64,000 bases of DNA from Pristionchus mayeri (GCA_036245805.1 BTRK01000004.1:10540001-10604000); one strand, 5' to 3'; positions 33,039 through 44,355 are shown, numbered from the stretch's first letter. Notes: generated by a model not told the origin, from the letters alone. Numbers and translations are program-made.

Positions 33039-33843
33039 ATCTGGGCATTTCAACCCACGTTTGCCCACCTTGAGCATGTTTAGATTCTCCTTGATCTGAT
33101 ACCGGTATGCAACTGAATAGCCGAGCGTTGCTCCCTTTTCTTTCGTCTTCTTCAACATCGTATTGTAACGATATACCGAGAGGTATAACTTAAAACATGT
33201 AGTTTTTTTTGCAGCCACTGCAGGTGATTTTACAGTCGTCATGAGACGATTACGCTTGGTTACTGCTTGATTACGCCCCGCTACACCACATGTAGTTCAC
33301 TGTGTACGATATCGCACCCATACTCTACTCTAACATTCCACGTGTTGTAATAAGTTGTCTGAGTTGTGGTCACTACCAGACACTACGGTACCTGTAGGGC
33401 TCAGAAAACATAATGCACTCGTGCTTATTTGTGAACAATAGTCAATAGCATTGATACCGTAAGGAGAGCAATGTCCACTTTTTTGTAAATAATATTCTTT
33501 GCCTGGGAAAAGCATAAAAAAGCCCGTTCGACGAATAATTGTCGAAACTGCATTGTAACCTCGCATAGAATCCGATTACTTACACTCGCGCCAACTACAA
33601 CATGCACGGCAAAGAATCCAATAATCGTCCAATCCGTGATGAAGTCTGCAGCGAAAATTTCGATTCGAAAACAAATCGTACCAAAGACTAATAGTGCTGC
33701 GTCCAGGAATATCCAATAAGGAGACATTCTTGGATGAGATAGAAGAGGAGAGTTTTTGAAGTGTCGCTCTCGTACCTTCAATCACGACAGTCTTATTGCA
33801 TTTCAGACGGTCGTTAGGCTCAACTCAACGAGAAGCAACTAAC

Positions 33844-33955
33844 TAGAGTTCGTAATTCGGGCCGCCGCCTCTTCATTTCACACACTCTCTCGACCGGTCG
33901 ATCGACGGGAGAGTGCACAGAATGAAGAGAGCGTGGTATCGTTTCTCGAACTCTA
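33844..33955. repeat. Intronic CTCT/GAGA hairpin
   Basis: Pairs tagagttcg with cgaactcta, and cactctctcgaccggtcga with its near-complement. Inverted relative to the almost identical copy at 34251-34362. It lies between receptor exons 34014-33964 and 33775-33584. Confidence 0.75.
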
Positions 33956-34250
33956 CAACTAACCATGACCAGTGGATCGTGGCGATCCATCTATCTGCTG
34001 CCATTACGCCTAAACTGAAGCAAATGTCGTGATGTAAATGTCGTGAGGGAGAACGCATGTTTTCAAAGTGTATGATTCGATTGAAAGGGCTCGCGAATTT
34101 TTGGCGAAAGTCCACCATGGCTCAACTACCTACAGCGCGGTGATGTACGCGGGAAACTGCTCTCTAATGAGACTGCATACGATCAGATACTTGGATTCAA
34201 CTGAAAAGTACAGCTACATAGGTATAAGAGCAGTAAGATTCAATTCTAGC

Positions 34251-34362
34251 TAGTGTTCGAGAAACGATACCACGCTCTCTTCATTATGTGTACTCTCTCG
34301 CCGATCGACCGGTCGAGAGAGTGTGTGAAACGAAGAGACGGCGGCCCGAATAACAAACTCTA
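34251..34362. repeat. Intronic CTCT/GAGA hairpin
   Basis: Opposite-orientation sister of 33844-33955, with the same gcgtggtatcgtttctcga-type block as complement. It lies in the first intron found of the minus-strand receptor. Confidence 0.75.
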
Positions 34363-34489
34363 ATTCTAACCGTATCCTGGAGGTCCGAAGTATGCGTGAT
34401 AGATGATAATAATGCGAGCGAAGGAATTTATGATCACTTGGCCGATCGGACAACACGTTCGGAGACGCACCTCAACCACGGATGATAAC

Positions 34490-35222
34490 TAGGGACGGCA
34501 AAGGAAGGATTATTTCCAAATTTTTTGATTCCGGAAATCGGTCGTGGCATGTTAATTAGCTGTGAAACTTATGGCAGCGATAAGTCCAATAGATTCCAAA
34601 TCTATTAAGGATATTTTTTCCATACTCTTCGTTTAAAAATATTTACATCCTTCTTTATTATAAATTCCTGTGGGAGGATTGGTGTTTTTCACGGATTTAT
34701 AAATTTTCGAATTTTGCTTGCAAATGATAATAGAGCGCCCTGTTAATTATGCTTAGGCATGAGCGTTTACATACCCTGAACGTATTCTTCCGGCAAAATC
34801 TCGGTTTACTAAATAGTCTAACAACTAATCCTTTTGACTATTGACGATAGTTGAAAAATTATTCGCTTCCCTCTGTCAATCGACTTATCGGTCAATCGAC
34901 TAATGAAAATAGGCGATTGATAGAAGATTTATCCTTTTGAGCAATTGGATAATGGATTATTGATTTTTGCTGATTGATTCGAAGTCTTTTCAATTGAAAT
35001 CGAGCGTCATCGCGATGGAATGAGTGAGAATTAGTTAGTGAGGGGGAGAATTAGTCGATTGAGGATTTGACTTATCAAGTCATCAATCGACTAACAAATG
35101 ATATTCGATTGAGCTATTTATTCATTTCATTGTTCGTTTCGTCACTCCGCAGGCGGTCTCTGGGTTTAGCAAACAGTTTAATTTTAACAATTTTTTTTCT
35201 TGTCCTTCCTTTGTCATCCCTA
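34490..35222. mobile_element. Non-autonomous hAT element
   Basis: Starts tagggacggcaaaggaagg and ends ccttcctttgtcatcccta, inverted termini of ~19 bp, with the 8-bp target duplication atgataac (34482-34489 and 35223-35230). The 733-bp interior repeats an aatcgactaa-type motif several times in both orientations, as in hAT subterminal binding regions. No transposase. Confidence 0.88.
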
Positions 35223-35328
35223 ATGATAACCCACCGGATGAGAGGCAAAATCGAGCCATTCTAAAGTAGTCTCACAAAGGTTCTCACATTGAAAGACATT
35301 TTCTGGTGAGTCTAACATATTTCCATAG

Positions 35329-35618
35329 GAGTTTCTTCAGCAAGTGCAACATTTGGAGAAGATAACAGTACGTGCTTTGAATCATCCTAGTGGGCTTAGA
35401 TAAATTGAGACTAATTGTATGTTGTATCATCAAAGATTCGAAGAACTTGCATTTCTATGGTAGCTTTTGGTGCTCCACGACGAATTTATGATGATTACTC
35501 TGACAATTGGAGTGAAAATAACCAGCGCAATCTGAGATTAGATCAAGTTCGTTTCGGAAATTATCACACTAAGGAAGATGCTCACCTCCAAACAGTAGAG
35601 AATCTCGAACATTGGTAG
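35329..35618 (+). CDS. Two tentative 3' exons of an unknown gene
   Basis: Exons 35329-35367 (EFLQQVQHLEKIT) and 35436-35618 (starting IRRTCISMVAFGAPRRIYDD, then hydrophilic, ending in a stop) are bounded by plausible AG/GT sites and are in phase. The tail is charged and Asn-rich with no recognised domain. No upstream exons were found; a hAT insertion ends only 107 bases upstream. Could be chance. Confidence 0.3.
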
Positions 35619-36595
35619 AGTGGATCGGTGAGGTTTCGGTTCAGAAAATTAGTGAGCCACACTTACAGCAGTAACGTGGCGGGCGCTCGATCTCGATTTA
35701 TACGGATACTTGTTTTTCAGATACGAGCAAAGCGATTGGAGTGCTAATCAGATACTCATGAGACATTAATTTCGCTTCCGGACTCTACTTCATCGTATAT
35801 TCGCCATTGTTCAGCACTTCTCTAGTTTCTGTCCTAAACCAAATCTGTTCTTCCCTCAACATTCCCCCCGCTCCCTTCTCCCTCGCCTGAGCTGTTGAAA
35901 AGTTTTCGGAATCAGTAGACAAACAAGGTGTGGGCTTGGAAGCAAAGTAGTGGCATACGCTCAGTTCCGCCAACGAGGAAGCAAGCACGTTTCAGTTGAA
36001 ACCTCCAACTGTCTAATTTGCGCGCTACTTTTCCTGAGGAACCATTCGAAGCTTCGGCAGAGCTTCTCGCTACTTCTTTGGTTCGTTGATATTGAGTTAT
36101 AAATATTGGTTATATTATTACAGTCGGCGAGCGAAGCAGGCCCAACCTATTTCGGTATCAGTAGGGCATATCACAGATCTCTATTTTCATTCTCTAAAAA
36201 ATGAATGGAAATAATGATGAGAATTGTGCGTCGCGAGTTCGAACAACATGTTTTCGTGTTGTAACGTATCTTGAATGAAGCGAGTGATGCTCCGAATATT
36301 CACGTTGTGCGTACATCTGCACCATGAAGGCGATATGTTCTCCCGCATGCTATTGTCTGATTTGACAGAGTCTATAGGCACGTTAGATAGTGCGAGAGCC
36401 GGGAAGGGAAAATGGAAATGTCATATAGAGCAGGAAAAAGAGTAGATGAAAAATCTCAAGGCAATTCATTTACAAAGTGTCCAATTTCAAATGCACTGGC
36501 ATTAAAATGATTTTTTAGTAAAATACATGTCTAACATAAGCCGAGGTCTGTCGTCCAGACCAATTTCCTCGTGGTGCTGAAAGCAGGACGCATCT

Positions 36596-36668
36596 GCCCG
36601 GTTAGCTCAGTCGGTAGAGCACCAGACTCTTAATCCGGCTGTCGCGGGTTCGTGCCCCGCATCGTGCT
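36596..36668 (+). tRNA. tRNA-Lys(CTT)-like, copy 1, possibly a pseudogene
   Basis: 73-base cloverleaf with anticodon CTT (loop CTCTTAA). The D arm GCTC/GAGC and T stem GCGGG/CCCGC pair perfectly. The acceptor stem has one mismatch (C3-T70), the anticodon stem one A-C, and the T loop is TTCGTGC, replacing the near-invariant A58 with T. A58 is part of the B box and of the T-loop fold, so transcription or function is doubtful. Confidence 0.7.
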
Positions 36669-37579
36669 GCAGATGTTTTGCCGCCGTTATTTACGCTTAT
36701 TTTGATGCCTTTATTTCATAACATGTGGTTACAGTATCCGCGCCTCTCACCAACGTCGTAGCCATTCGCAAGTCGAGGTATTTATGTTTTTCAGAAACCG
36801 ATATGCATAACGTGTTTCTATTTTTTCACAAAGACTACATTCGGCCCAGTATTATGAATATGGATAAAATAAGGTTCTGAATTAAAAAGTACTATAAAAA
36901 TTACTGTTATCTGTAATTTATAGATGGTTGTATTCTAACACCTAAAAGTGTGACAGTAAGTTGTGCACTGGGAGTGGTCACGATGGCTTAACGTTTGGGA
37001 TATGCAGCGTTCTGAGAACAAAATACTCATTACCCTGGTCAGCTATATTGTTGTTGCAGCCCCTTGCAGCCCCCCAGCCCAGTGCGTCTGTTTTTACCCG
37101 CCGTTTCGCCTAACCGCTTCCCCACCGTCCGAGGCCATCAGCGACTCATCCCATTCGCTTTTACATAGAGCGTGAGCGTGATTGCTCGTGATTGCCACAA
37201 TGATTATTGGCTGAATCAGAGCATTCGTTATTTTCGTTCGTTTGAGTTGCTTCTGAAGTCTTGCAGACCTAAAGAGCGGAATGATGTTCACTCGAATTTT
37301 TAGATGTCATGCTCATTGCCTCCAGTTTCGTCATTGTCCTTAGTTGCTCTTGTTGAAAAACGCATTCCCAATATGCACCCGTTCAATTATAATTACTAAA
37401 GTACAGCTAACCAGTGGTAATCACCATTTTCGACAAATTGACTTCAAATTTGCATGCCCCGAATGTTCAATAGTTTCAAAATGATTTTCCTGGTTGTCCT
37501 TTGAAAACCAATACACTTTACAAATAAAACCATCATTTTTTTGTCAGGCATATCTAGATTATTTCTTGCAGAGCAAGAA

Positions 37580-38643
37580 ATGGCGAACATTTCTGCAATC
37601 GGCGACAGTGCTGTGACTGAAATTACGGTAAGTTCTCACAAGAAAAAGGATCTCGACTAACGCGTACGTGCCATCTAAATTTGCGTTCCGCGTACTTCGA
37701 GTAGGACGTAACACGTACCACATTGGTCGAGTAGAACTGACAAAGGTTTTCCGGGAAACAGTTGACAAGTCCGTAGACCAGATCGTAACCAGGAGAGAGT
37801 CTCATTTTGCACACTCTGAAACGTTATCCGAATTGCAGATTCTGCTAAAGAAACCAAACATGTATTGCATGCAAATTCGCGCGAAATATGCAGCGTGTCA
37901 GTTTGTATAATACTATCTGATTTTTGCAATACCACATGAGATAAGTCAGCCCGATAATCACCGGATTGCCCCTTTGACTTCTTCGTATTACAGTGAAAAA
38001 GCGTGGGAAATTAAGAAATGGAGATCCTTTTTTTTATTGTAGTCGTGACTTTGGTTTCGGCAATGCACCGAAATGGACGTGTTCCCGTTCTCATCAAGAA
38101 AGTGAACACTGAGCAGTTCCCGAGCACCCCATAACACGGGAAGGCTGCAGATATCTTGTTATCTTGTGGAGGGGGGGGGGCATACGTAACAAACAATAAG
38201 TGAGGGAAGTTTTGAGTGGTCACGTTGAGCGAGAGAGACAATTGGTCTTTGCGTATGCTGTTGTTTCTCGCAGCCATCTACGGAGAAAGCTTCCATTACG
38301 ACAGAAATGGTTAAAAAAAAACGCTGAAAAAATGAGAACATTGAAATTATAACATTGTACTTACACTAGTTTTTTATGCATTTGCTAGCAATAGTTTAGC
38401 GGTTTGTAGTTCTTAGCTACAAGCGCGCTATGTATCCAACAATTCCTACTTACCAAAGATTTTAAAGAATATTAACGAAACATAAATGTGACATTCGATT
38501 TCTGCTTTTCAGGACCTTGAGTGCTATTATGAGCCTCCACCGCTGACTTTCGTCCGGTTTTGGCTTGTCACGGTATTCGGAACGACCGTCTCCTTCATCT
38601 CCATCCTGGAGAACCTCCTTCTCTTCGTATTCTTCTTGAAAAG
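37580..38643 (+). pseudogene. Truncated copy of the rhodopsin-type receptor, exons 1-2 (copy 1)
   Basis: Exon 1 (37580-37627, MANISAIGDSAVTEIT) and exon 2 (38513-38643, TM1 with SFISILENLLLFVFFLK) are identical in structure to the functional gene at 46045. A trans-splice-like acceptor (tttcttgcag) precedes the start. The copy runs into the foldback element at 38702 and then into its own mirror image, so exons 3-13 are missing. If transcribed, it would encode the extracellular N-terminus and TM1 only, or form a hairpin RNA with copy 2. Confidence 0.85.
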
Positions 38644-38701
38644 GTGAGCTGAAAGAACATGCCCATTTCTAACGTTATTTTATCAGAAGGAAAAACAACT
38701 A

Positions 38702-39897
38702 CAGTCGCGCGTATAAGTGAGTGCGCACATTTTGAATTTACCGTAACTTTTTGCCCAGGGCAGGCATCATTCTGCCACTAAGGTAGCATGTGCCAAATTC
38801 ATTGGAGATTATGGCCATGATATTGTGCTATGACCCAATAGCCAAATCATTGCGTAGTGATGACGCAATAAAAATGTACTTTTTCAAAACGGCTTTATTC
38901 TTACATTTATTTTTTCCTACTGGCCACACTTTCTGTGGTTGGAGATATGTCTGAGGACTACTCAGAAAAAAATTTTTGAAGTTGCTGCGTGGTCGCACAT
39001 TGGCTGCAGACTTGCTGCAAAATGGAGGTCGAAAATACATATCTCGGCTCCTAGATAAGCTAGAGACTCGGTCAAAGCGTCACAATGATCGTAATCACAA
39101 TTCCACATGATCCTGAGAATATGAAAACGATCGGTCAACATTTGCCCTCAGGGCACCAAAAAATCACTTTTTTGCATGCTCATTTTTTGGACATTCATAA
39201 CTTTCTGGGCAGTTTTCGGAAAAATCTGGTTTTTATGTGAGAATGTTCATAATGTATTAAAGATATGATGCACAACTTTTCAGACAGTTTGGATAACTTT
39301 CCTGCCCGCGGCGGGCATTTTTCGGAGGGATACTCGGGTCGGGAAACACTTTGTTTGCGCACTCTAGTCGTCTGTACTCTCTCGCCATAGGGGGGAAGTT
39401 ATGAATGTCCAAAAAATGAGCATGCAAAAAAGTGATTTTTTGGTGCCCTGAGGGCAAATGTTGACCGATCGTTTTCATATTCTCAGGATCATGTGGAATT
39501 GTGATTACGATCATTGTGACGCTTTGACCGAGTCTCTAGCTTATCTAGGAGCCGAGATATGTATTTTCGACCTCCATTTTGCAGCAAGTCTGCAGCCAAT
39601 GTGCGACCACGCAGCAACTTCAAAAATTTTTTTCTGAGTAGTCCTCAGACATATCTCCAACCACAGAAAGTGTGGCCAGTAGGAAAAAATAAATGTAAGA
39701 ATAAAGCCGTTTTGAAAAAGTACATTTTTATTGCGTCATCACTACGCAATGATTTGGCTATTGGGTCATAGCACAATATCATGGCCATAATCTCCAATGA
39801 ATTTGGCACATGCTACCTTAGTGGCAGAATGATGCCTGCCCTGGGCAAAAAGTTACGGTAAATTCAAAATGTGCGCACTCACTTATACGCGCGACTG
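38702..39897. mobile_element. Palindromic TA-site element at the triplication axis
   Basis: Ends cagtcgcgcgtataagtgag and complement, with TA on both sides (38700-38701, 39898-39899). Both ~495-base arms are almost identical, more so than those of the sister at 47168-48361. The ~200-base loop is inverted relative to the sister. The flanks on both sides are the same receptor sequence in mirror orientation. Confidence 0.9.
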
Positions 39898-39955
39898 TAG
39901 TTGTTTTTCCTTCTGATAAAATAACGTTAGAAATGGGCATGTTCTTTCAGCTCAC

Positions 39956-41022
39956 CTTTTCAAGAAGAATACGAAGAGAAGGAGGTTCTCCAGGATGGAG
40001 ATGAAGGAGACGGTCGTTCCGAATACCGTGACAAGCCAAAACCGGACGAAAGTCAGCGGTGGAGGCTCATAATAGCACTCAAGGTCCTGAAAAGCAGAAA
40101 TCGAATGTCACATTTATGTTTCGTTAATATTCTTTAAAATCTTTGGTAAGTAGGAATTGTTGGATACATAGCGCGCTTGTAGCTAAGAACTACAAACCGC
40201 TAAACTATTGCTAGCAAATGCATAAAAAACTAGTGTAAGTACAATGTTATAATTTCAATGTTCTCATTTTTTCAGCGTTTTTTTTAACCATTTCTGTCGT
40301 AATGGAAGCTTTCTCCGTAGATGGCTGCGAGAAACAACAGCATACGCAAAGACCAATTGTCTCTCTCGCTCAACGTGACCACTCAAAACTTCCCTCACTT
40401 ATTGTTTGTTACGTATGCCCCCCCCCCCCCCTCCACAAGATAACAAGATATCTGCAGCCTTCCCGTGTTATGGGGTGCTCGGGAACTGCTCAGTGTTCAC
40501 TTTCTTGATGAGAACGGGAACACGTCCATTTCGGTGCATTGCCGAAACCAAAGTCACGACTACAATAAAAAAAAGGATCTCCATTTCTTAATTTCCCACG
40601 CTTTTTCACTGTAATACGAAGAAGTCAAAGGGGCAATCCGGTGATTATCGGGCTGACTTATCTCATGTGGTATTGCAAAAATCAGATAGTATTATACAAA
40701 CTGACACGCTGCATATTTCGCGCGAATTTGCATGCAATACATGTTTGGTTTCTTTAGCAGAATCTGCAATTCGGATAACGTTTCAGAGTGTGCAAAATGA
40801 GACTCTCTCCTGGTTACGATCTGGTCTACGGACTTGTCAACTGTTTCCCGGAAAACCTTTGTCAGTTCTACTCGACCAATGTGGTACGTGTTACGTCCTA
40901 CTCGAAGTACGCGGAACGCAAATTTAGATGGCACGTACGCGTTAGTCGAGATCCTTTTTCTTGTGAGAACTTACCGTAATTTCAGTCACAGCACTGTCGC
41001 CGATTGCAGAAATGTTCGCCAT
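39956..41022 (-). pseudogene. Truncated copy of the rhodopsin-type receptor, exons 1-2 (copy 2)
   Basis: Exon 2 at 40086-39956 and exon 1 near 41022-40975 mirror copy 1. It stops at the foldback element just as copy 1 does, so copies 1 and 2 face each other across the element. Confidence 0.85.
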
Positions 41023-41933
41023 TTCTTGCTCTGCAAGAAATAATCTAGATATGCCTGACAAAAAAATGATGGTTTTATTTGTAAAGTGTATTGGTTTTCA
41101 AAGGACAACCAGGAAAATCATTTTGAAACTATTGAACATTCGGGGCATGCAAATTTGAAGTCAATTTGTCGAAAATGGTGATTACCACTGGTTAGCTGTA
41201 CTTTAGTAATTATAATTGAACGGGTGCATATTGGGAATGCGTTTTTCAACAAGAGCAACTAAGGACAATGACGAAACTGGAGGCAATGAGCATGACATCT
41301 AAAAATTCGAGTGAACATCATTCCGCTCTTTAGGTCTGCAAGACTTCAGAAGCAACTCAAACGAACGAAAATAACGAATGCTCTGATTCAGCCAATAATC
41401 ATTGTGGCAATCACGAGCAATCACGCTCACGCTCTATGTAAAAGCGAATGGGATGAGTCGCTGATGGCCTCGGACGGTGGGGAAGCGGTTAGGCGAAACG
41501 GCGGGTAAAAACAGACGCACTGGGCTGGGGGGCTGCAAGGGGCTGCAACAACAATATAGCTGACCAGGGTAATGAGTATTTTGTTCTCAGAACGCTGCAT
41601 ATCCCAAACGTTAAGCCATCGTGACCACTCCCAGTGCACAACTTACTGTCACACTTTTAGGTGTTAGAATACAACCATCTATAAATTACAGATAACAGTA
41701 ATTTTTATAGTACTTTTTAATTCAGAACCTTATTTTATCCATATTCATAATACTGGGCCGAATGTAGTCTTTGTGAAAAAATAGAAACACGTTATGCATA
41801 TCGGTTTCTGAAAAACATAAATACCTCGACTTGCGAATGGCTACGACGTTGGTGAGAGGCGCGGATACTGTAACCACATGTTATGAAATAAAGGCATCAA
41901 AATAAGCGTAAATAACGGCGGCAAAACATCTGC

Positions 41934-42006
41934 AGCACGATGCGGGGCACGAACCCGCGACAGCCGGATTAAGAGTCTGGTGCTCTACCGACTGAGCTAA
42001 CCGGGC
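41934..42006 (-). tRNA. tRNA-Lys(CTT)-like, copy 2
   Basis: Same 73 bases as 36596-36668 on the minus strand, including the T at position 58. Confidence 0.7.
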
Positions 42007-42711
42007 AGATGCGTCCTGCTTTCAGCACCACGAGGAAATTGGTCTGGACGACAGACCTCGGCTTATGTTAGACATGTATTTTACTAAAAAATCATTTTAA
42101 TGCCAGTGCATTTGAAATTGGACACTTTGTAAATGAATTGCCTTGAGATTTTTCATCTACTCTTTTTCCTGCTCTATATGACATTTCCATTTTCCCTTCC
42201 CGGCTCTCGCACTATCTAACGTGCCTATAGACTCTGTCAAATCAGACAATAGCATGCGGGAGAACATATCGCCTTCATGGTGCAGATGTACGCACAACGT
42301 GAATATTCGGAGCATCACTCGCTTCATTCAAGATACGTTACAACACGAAAACATGTTGTTCGAACTCGCGACGCACAATTCTCATCATTATTTCCATTCA
42401 TTTTTTAGAGAATGAAAATAGAGATCTGTGATATGCCCTACTGATACCGAAATAGGTTGGGCCTGCTTCGCTCGCCGACTGTAATAATATAACCAATATT
42501 TATAACTCAATATCAACGAACCAAAGAAGTAGCGAGAAGCTCTGCCGAAGCTTCGAATGGTTCCTCAGGAAAAGTAGCGCGCAAATTAGACAGTTGGAGG
42601 TTTCAACTGAAACGTGCTTGCTTCCTCGTTGGCGGAACTGAGCGTATGCCACTACTTTGCTTCCAAGCCCACACCTTGTTTGTCTACTGATTCCGAAAAC
42701 TTTTCAACAGC

Positions 42712-43288
42712 TCAGGCGAGGGAGAAGGGAGCGGGGGGAATGTTGAGGGAAGAACAGATTTGGTTTAGGACAGAAACTAGAGAAGTGCTGAACAATGGCG
42801 AATATATGATGAAGTAGAGTCCGGAAGTCAGCGTAAACGCGTATTTGGTGTCGAGAATTCGCAGTCCGTACATCCACACTATGAACATGGAGCACATCTA
42901 AATATTTTCAAAGATATTACAAATAATTTTGAAAACCTTCAACACGAGACTGGTCACGCCACACGGGAGCATCACGGTTGTAATGTCGAAGGCTTCCCTG
43001 ACCTAAATGAAAGGGACATATTGGAAAGAAGAAAAGCACGACTTGATATTTCGCATTCAACCCCGAGAAAAGAAGCTTCTTCTTCTTGTTGTCTGTCCAC
43101 ATCTTCGTTATTATGAAGCACTGCAATTTGATGGGGAAACCTAGTTGAATATATCAGCCCGGTTCATCGTACTGCCCAACCTGTACTACATTAATATCGT
43201 TCGATGTGTAAGCTCTCTCACTTGTACCTTGTTGCTTACCACAAGTGCAAGAAAATCGATTAAAGCCGTCACAACGCAGCCCAATATT
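42712..43288 (-). pseudogene. 3' exons of an SRA-superfamily receptor (copy 2)
   Basis: Mirror of 43779-44355: last exon 42897-42712, then 43002-42937, 43120-43043 and a truncated exon 43288-43240. The breakpoint of the inversion lies inside this last exon, so no 5' part exists on this strand. Confidence 0.8.
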
Positions 43289-43636
43289 TTTTTTTTTTTT
43301 TTTTTTCCTATTCCTTTCCTATTCCTTCATTGTAGTGTGAGAGAGGAATACGAATAACAGAACGTTGCGGATGTGCAAGGCCGTGGGAACAAACATCGTG
43401 GTCTTACTAGTGGCAGAATGAAAGGCGTGGAATGGGGAGTTGTTGACCACAAAGTCCCTTTGTCATGTGTTATTCACTAGAGGCGAGGGAACACCAAAGG
43501 TCTCGTGCACTGAGCAGTGATCGAGCAAAACAGTTTATAAAGACTTTCTGTTCAACCTAATAAAATGATCGGCATTTACTAATTTTCGCATTGCAGGCAT
43601 CATTGGCATTCTACTACTGCATTCTGCTTACTCAAG
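43289..43636. other. Spacer between inverted copies 2 and 3
   Basis: Starts with a long T run followed by cctattcctttcctattcctt. No exon for TM1-TM3 of the receptor was found. The unique spacer continues to 43778, but its last part carries a receptor exon (43637-43709). Confidence 0.6.
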
Positions 43637-44355
43637 GTGCCAATTTATAATTATTACTCGTATGCCTTTATTCGGGCGATAGGCTCTTCGTTTTTGGCAC
43701 TCTTTATCGGTTGAGTGACGTGGTACCGGTTAAGGAACACTACTCAACACATACGGATTCATTTTTTCCAGATAAACTCATATTGGGCTGCGTTGTGACG
43801 GCTTTAATCGATTTTCTTGCACTTGTGGTAAGCAACAAGGTACAAGTGAGAGAGCTTACACATCGAACGATATTAATGTAGTACAGGTTGGGCAGTACGA
43901 TGAACCGGGCTGATATATTCAACTAGGTTTCCCCATCAAATTGCAGTGCTTCATAATAACGAAGATGTGGACAGACAACAAGAAGAAGAAGCTTCTTTTC
44001 TCGGGGTTGAATGCGAAATATCAAGTCGTGCTTTTCTTCTTTCCAATATGTCCCTTTCATTTAGGTCAGGGAAGCCTTCGACATTACAACCGTGATGCTC
44101 CCGTGTGGCGTGACCAGTCTCGTGTTGAAGGTTTTCAAAATTATTTGTAATATCTTTGAAAATATTTAGATGTGCTCCATGTTCATAGTGTGGATGTACG
44201 GACTGCGAATTCTCGACACCAAATACGCGTTTACGCTGACTTCCGGACTCTACTTCATCGTATATTCGCCATTGTTCAGCACTTCTCTAGTTTCTGTCCT
44301 AAACCAAATCTGTTCTTCCCTCAACATTCCCCCCGCTCCCTTCTCCCTCGCCTGA
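43637..44355 (+). pseudogene. SRA-superfamily 7TM receptor, 3' half (copy 3)
   Basis: Exons join in phase: 43637-43709 (AFIRAIGSSFLALFI), 43772-43827 (KLILGCVVTALIDFLALV), 43947-44024 (loop 3, ending GLNAKYQ), 44065-44130 (TM6, VREAFDITTVMLPCG) and 44170-44355 (TM7 and tail, stop). Exon sizes 56 and 66 and the NAKYQ motif match the paralog at 62990-63951 exactly. TM1-TM3 are absent because the inverted copy starts 350 bases upstream, so the gene is 5'-truncated unless an exon further away is used. The NAKYQ-x-REA motif points to the SRA superfamily (SRE/SRB-like). Confidence 0.7.

Larger units (their letters stand above)
32309..34470 (-). pseudogene. SRE/SRA-superfamily 7TM chemoreceptor with one frame break
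   Basis: Minus-strand exons: 34470-34371 (IIIIYHAYFGPPGY), 34200-34134, 34014-33964 (TM3, VMAADRWIATIHWSW), 33775-33584 (TM4-TM5), 33188-33069 (loop 3, YSVAYRYQIKENLNML), 32929-32784 (TM6, LAIPLVLVTAPGFALYP) and 32474-32309 (TM7, IVVIMYLPFAEPKMALSIRW, then stop). All joins are in phase except exon 3 to 4: after the conserved W-YE the sequence gagagcgacac lacks one base relative to the open frame RHFKNSPLLS. The YRYQIKEN motif in loop 3 is typical of the SRA superfamily (SRE, SRB, SRAB). TM1 was not found; a hAT element lies 20 bases upstream of the first exon found. Four of its six introns carry a CTCT/GAGA hairpin. If the missing base is an assembly error the gene may be functional. Confidence 0.7.
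35775..39197 (+). repeat. Inverted triplication, copy 1
   Basis: Nearly identical to 44240-47662 (direct) and to 39405-42827 (inverted). It begins cttccggactctac inside the last exon of the receptor seen in copy 3, so the left breakpoint is intra-exonic. It contains a tRNA-Lys-like sequence and receptor exons 1-2. Confidence 0.95.
39405..43288 (-). repeat. Inverted triplication, copy 2 (inverted)
   Basis: Reverse complement of copy 3 from the foldback element to a breakpoint inside a receptor exon, where a run of ~19 T follows (43289 onward). Position x in copy 2 pairs with about 87067-x in copy 3, and with about 78602-x in copy 1. It contains the tRNA-like sequence and partial genes of both receptors on the minus strand. 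Confidence 0.95.

Noticed and set aside
33425..33545. AKNIIYKKVDIALLT as an exon of the minus-strand receptor
   Set aside because: Exons 33775-33584 and 33188-33069 join directly in phase and give a continuous TM5 to loop 3; adding this piece breaks the order.
43145..43357. Frame starting MNISARFIVLPNLYYINIV as a membrane protein
   Set aside because: It is antisense to receptor exons in the inverted copy and recurs only because the copy is duplicated.
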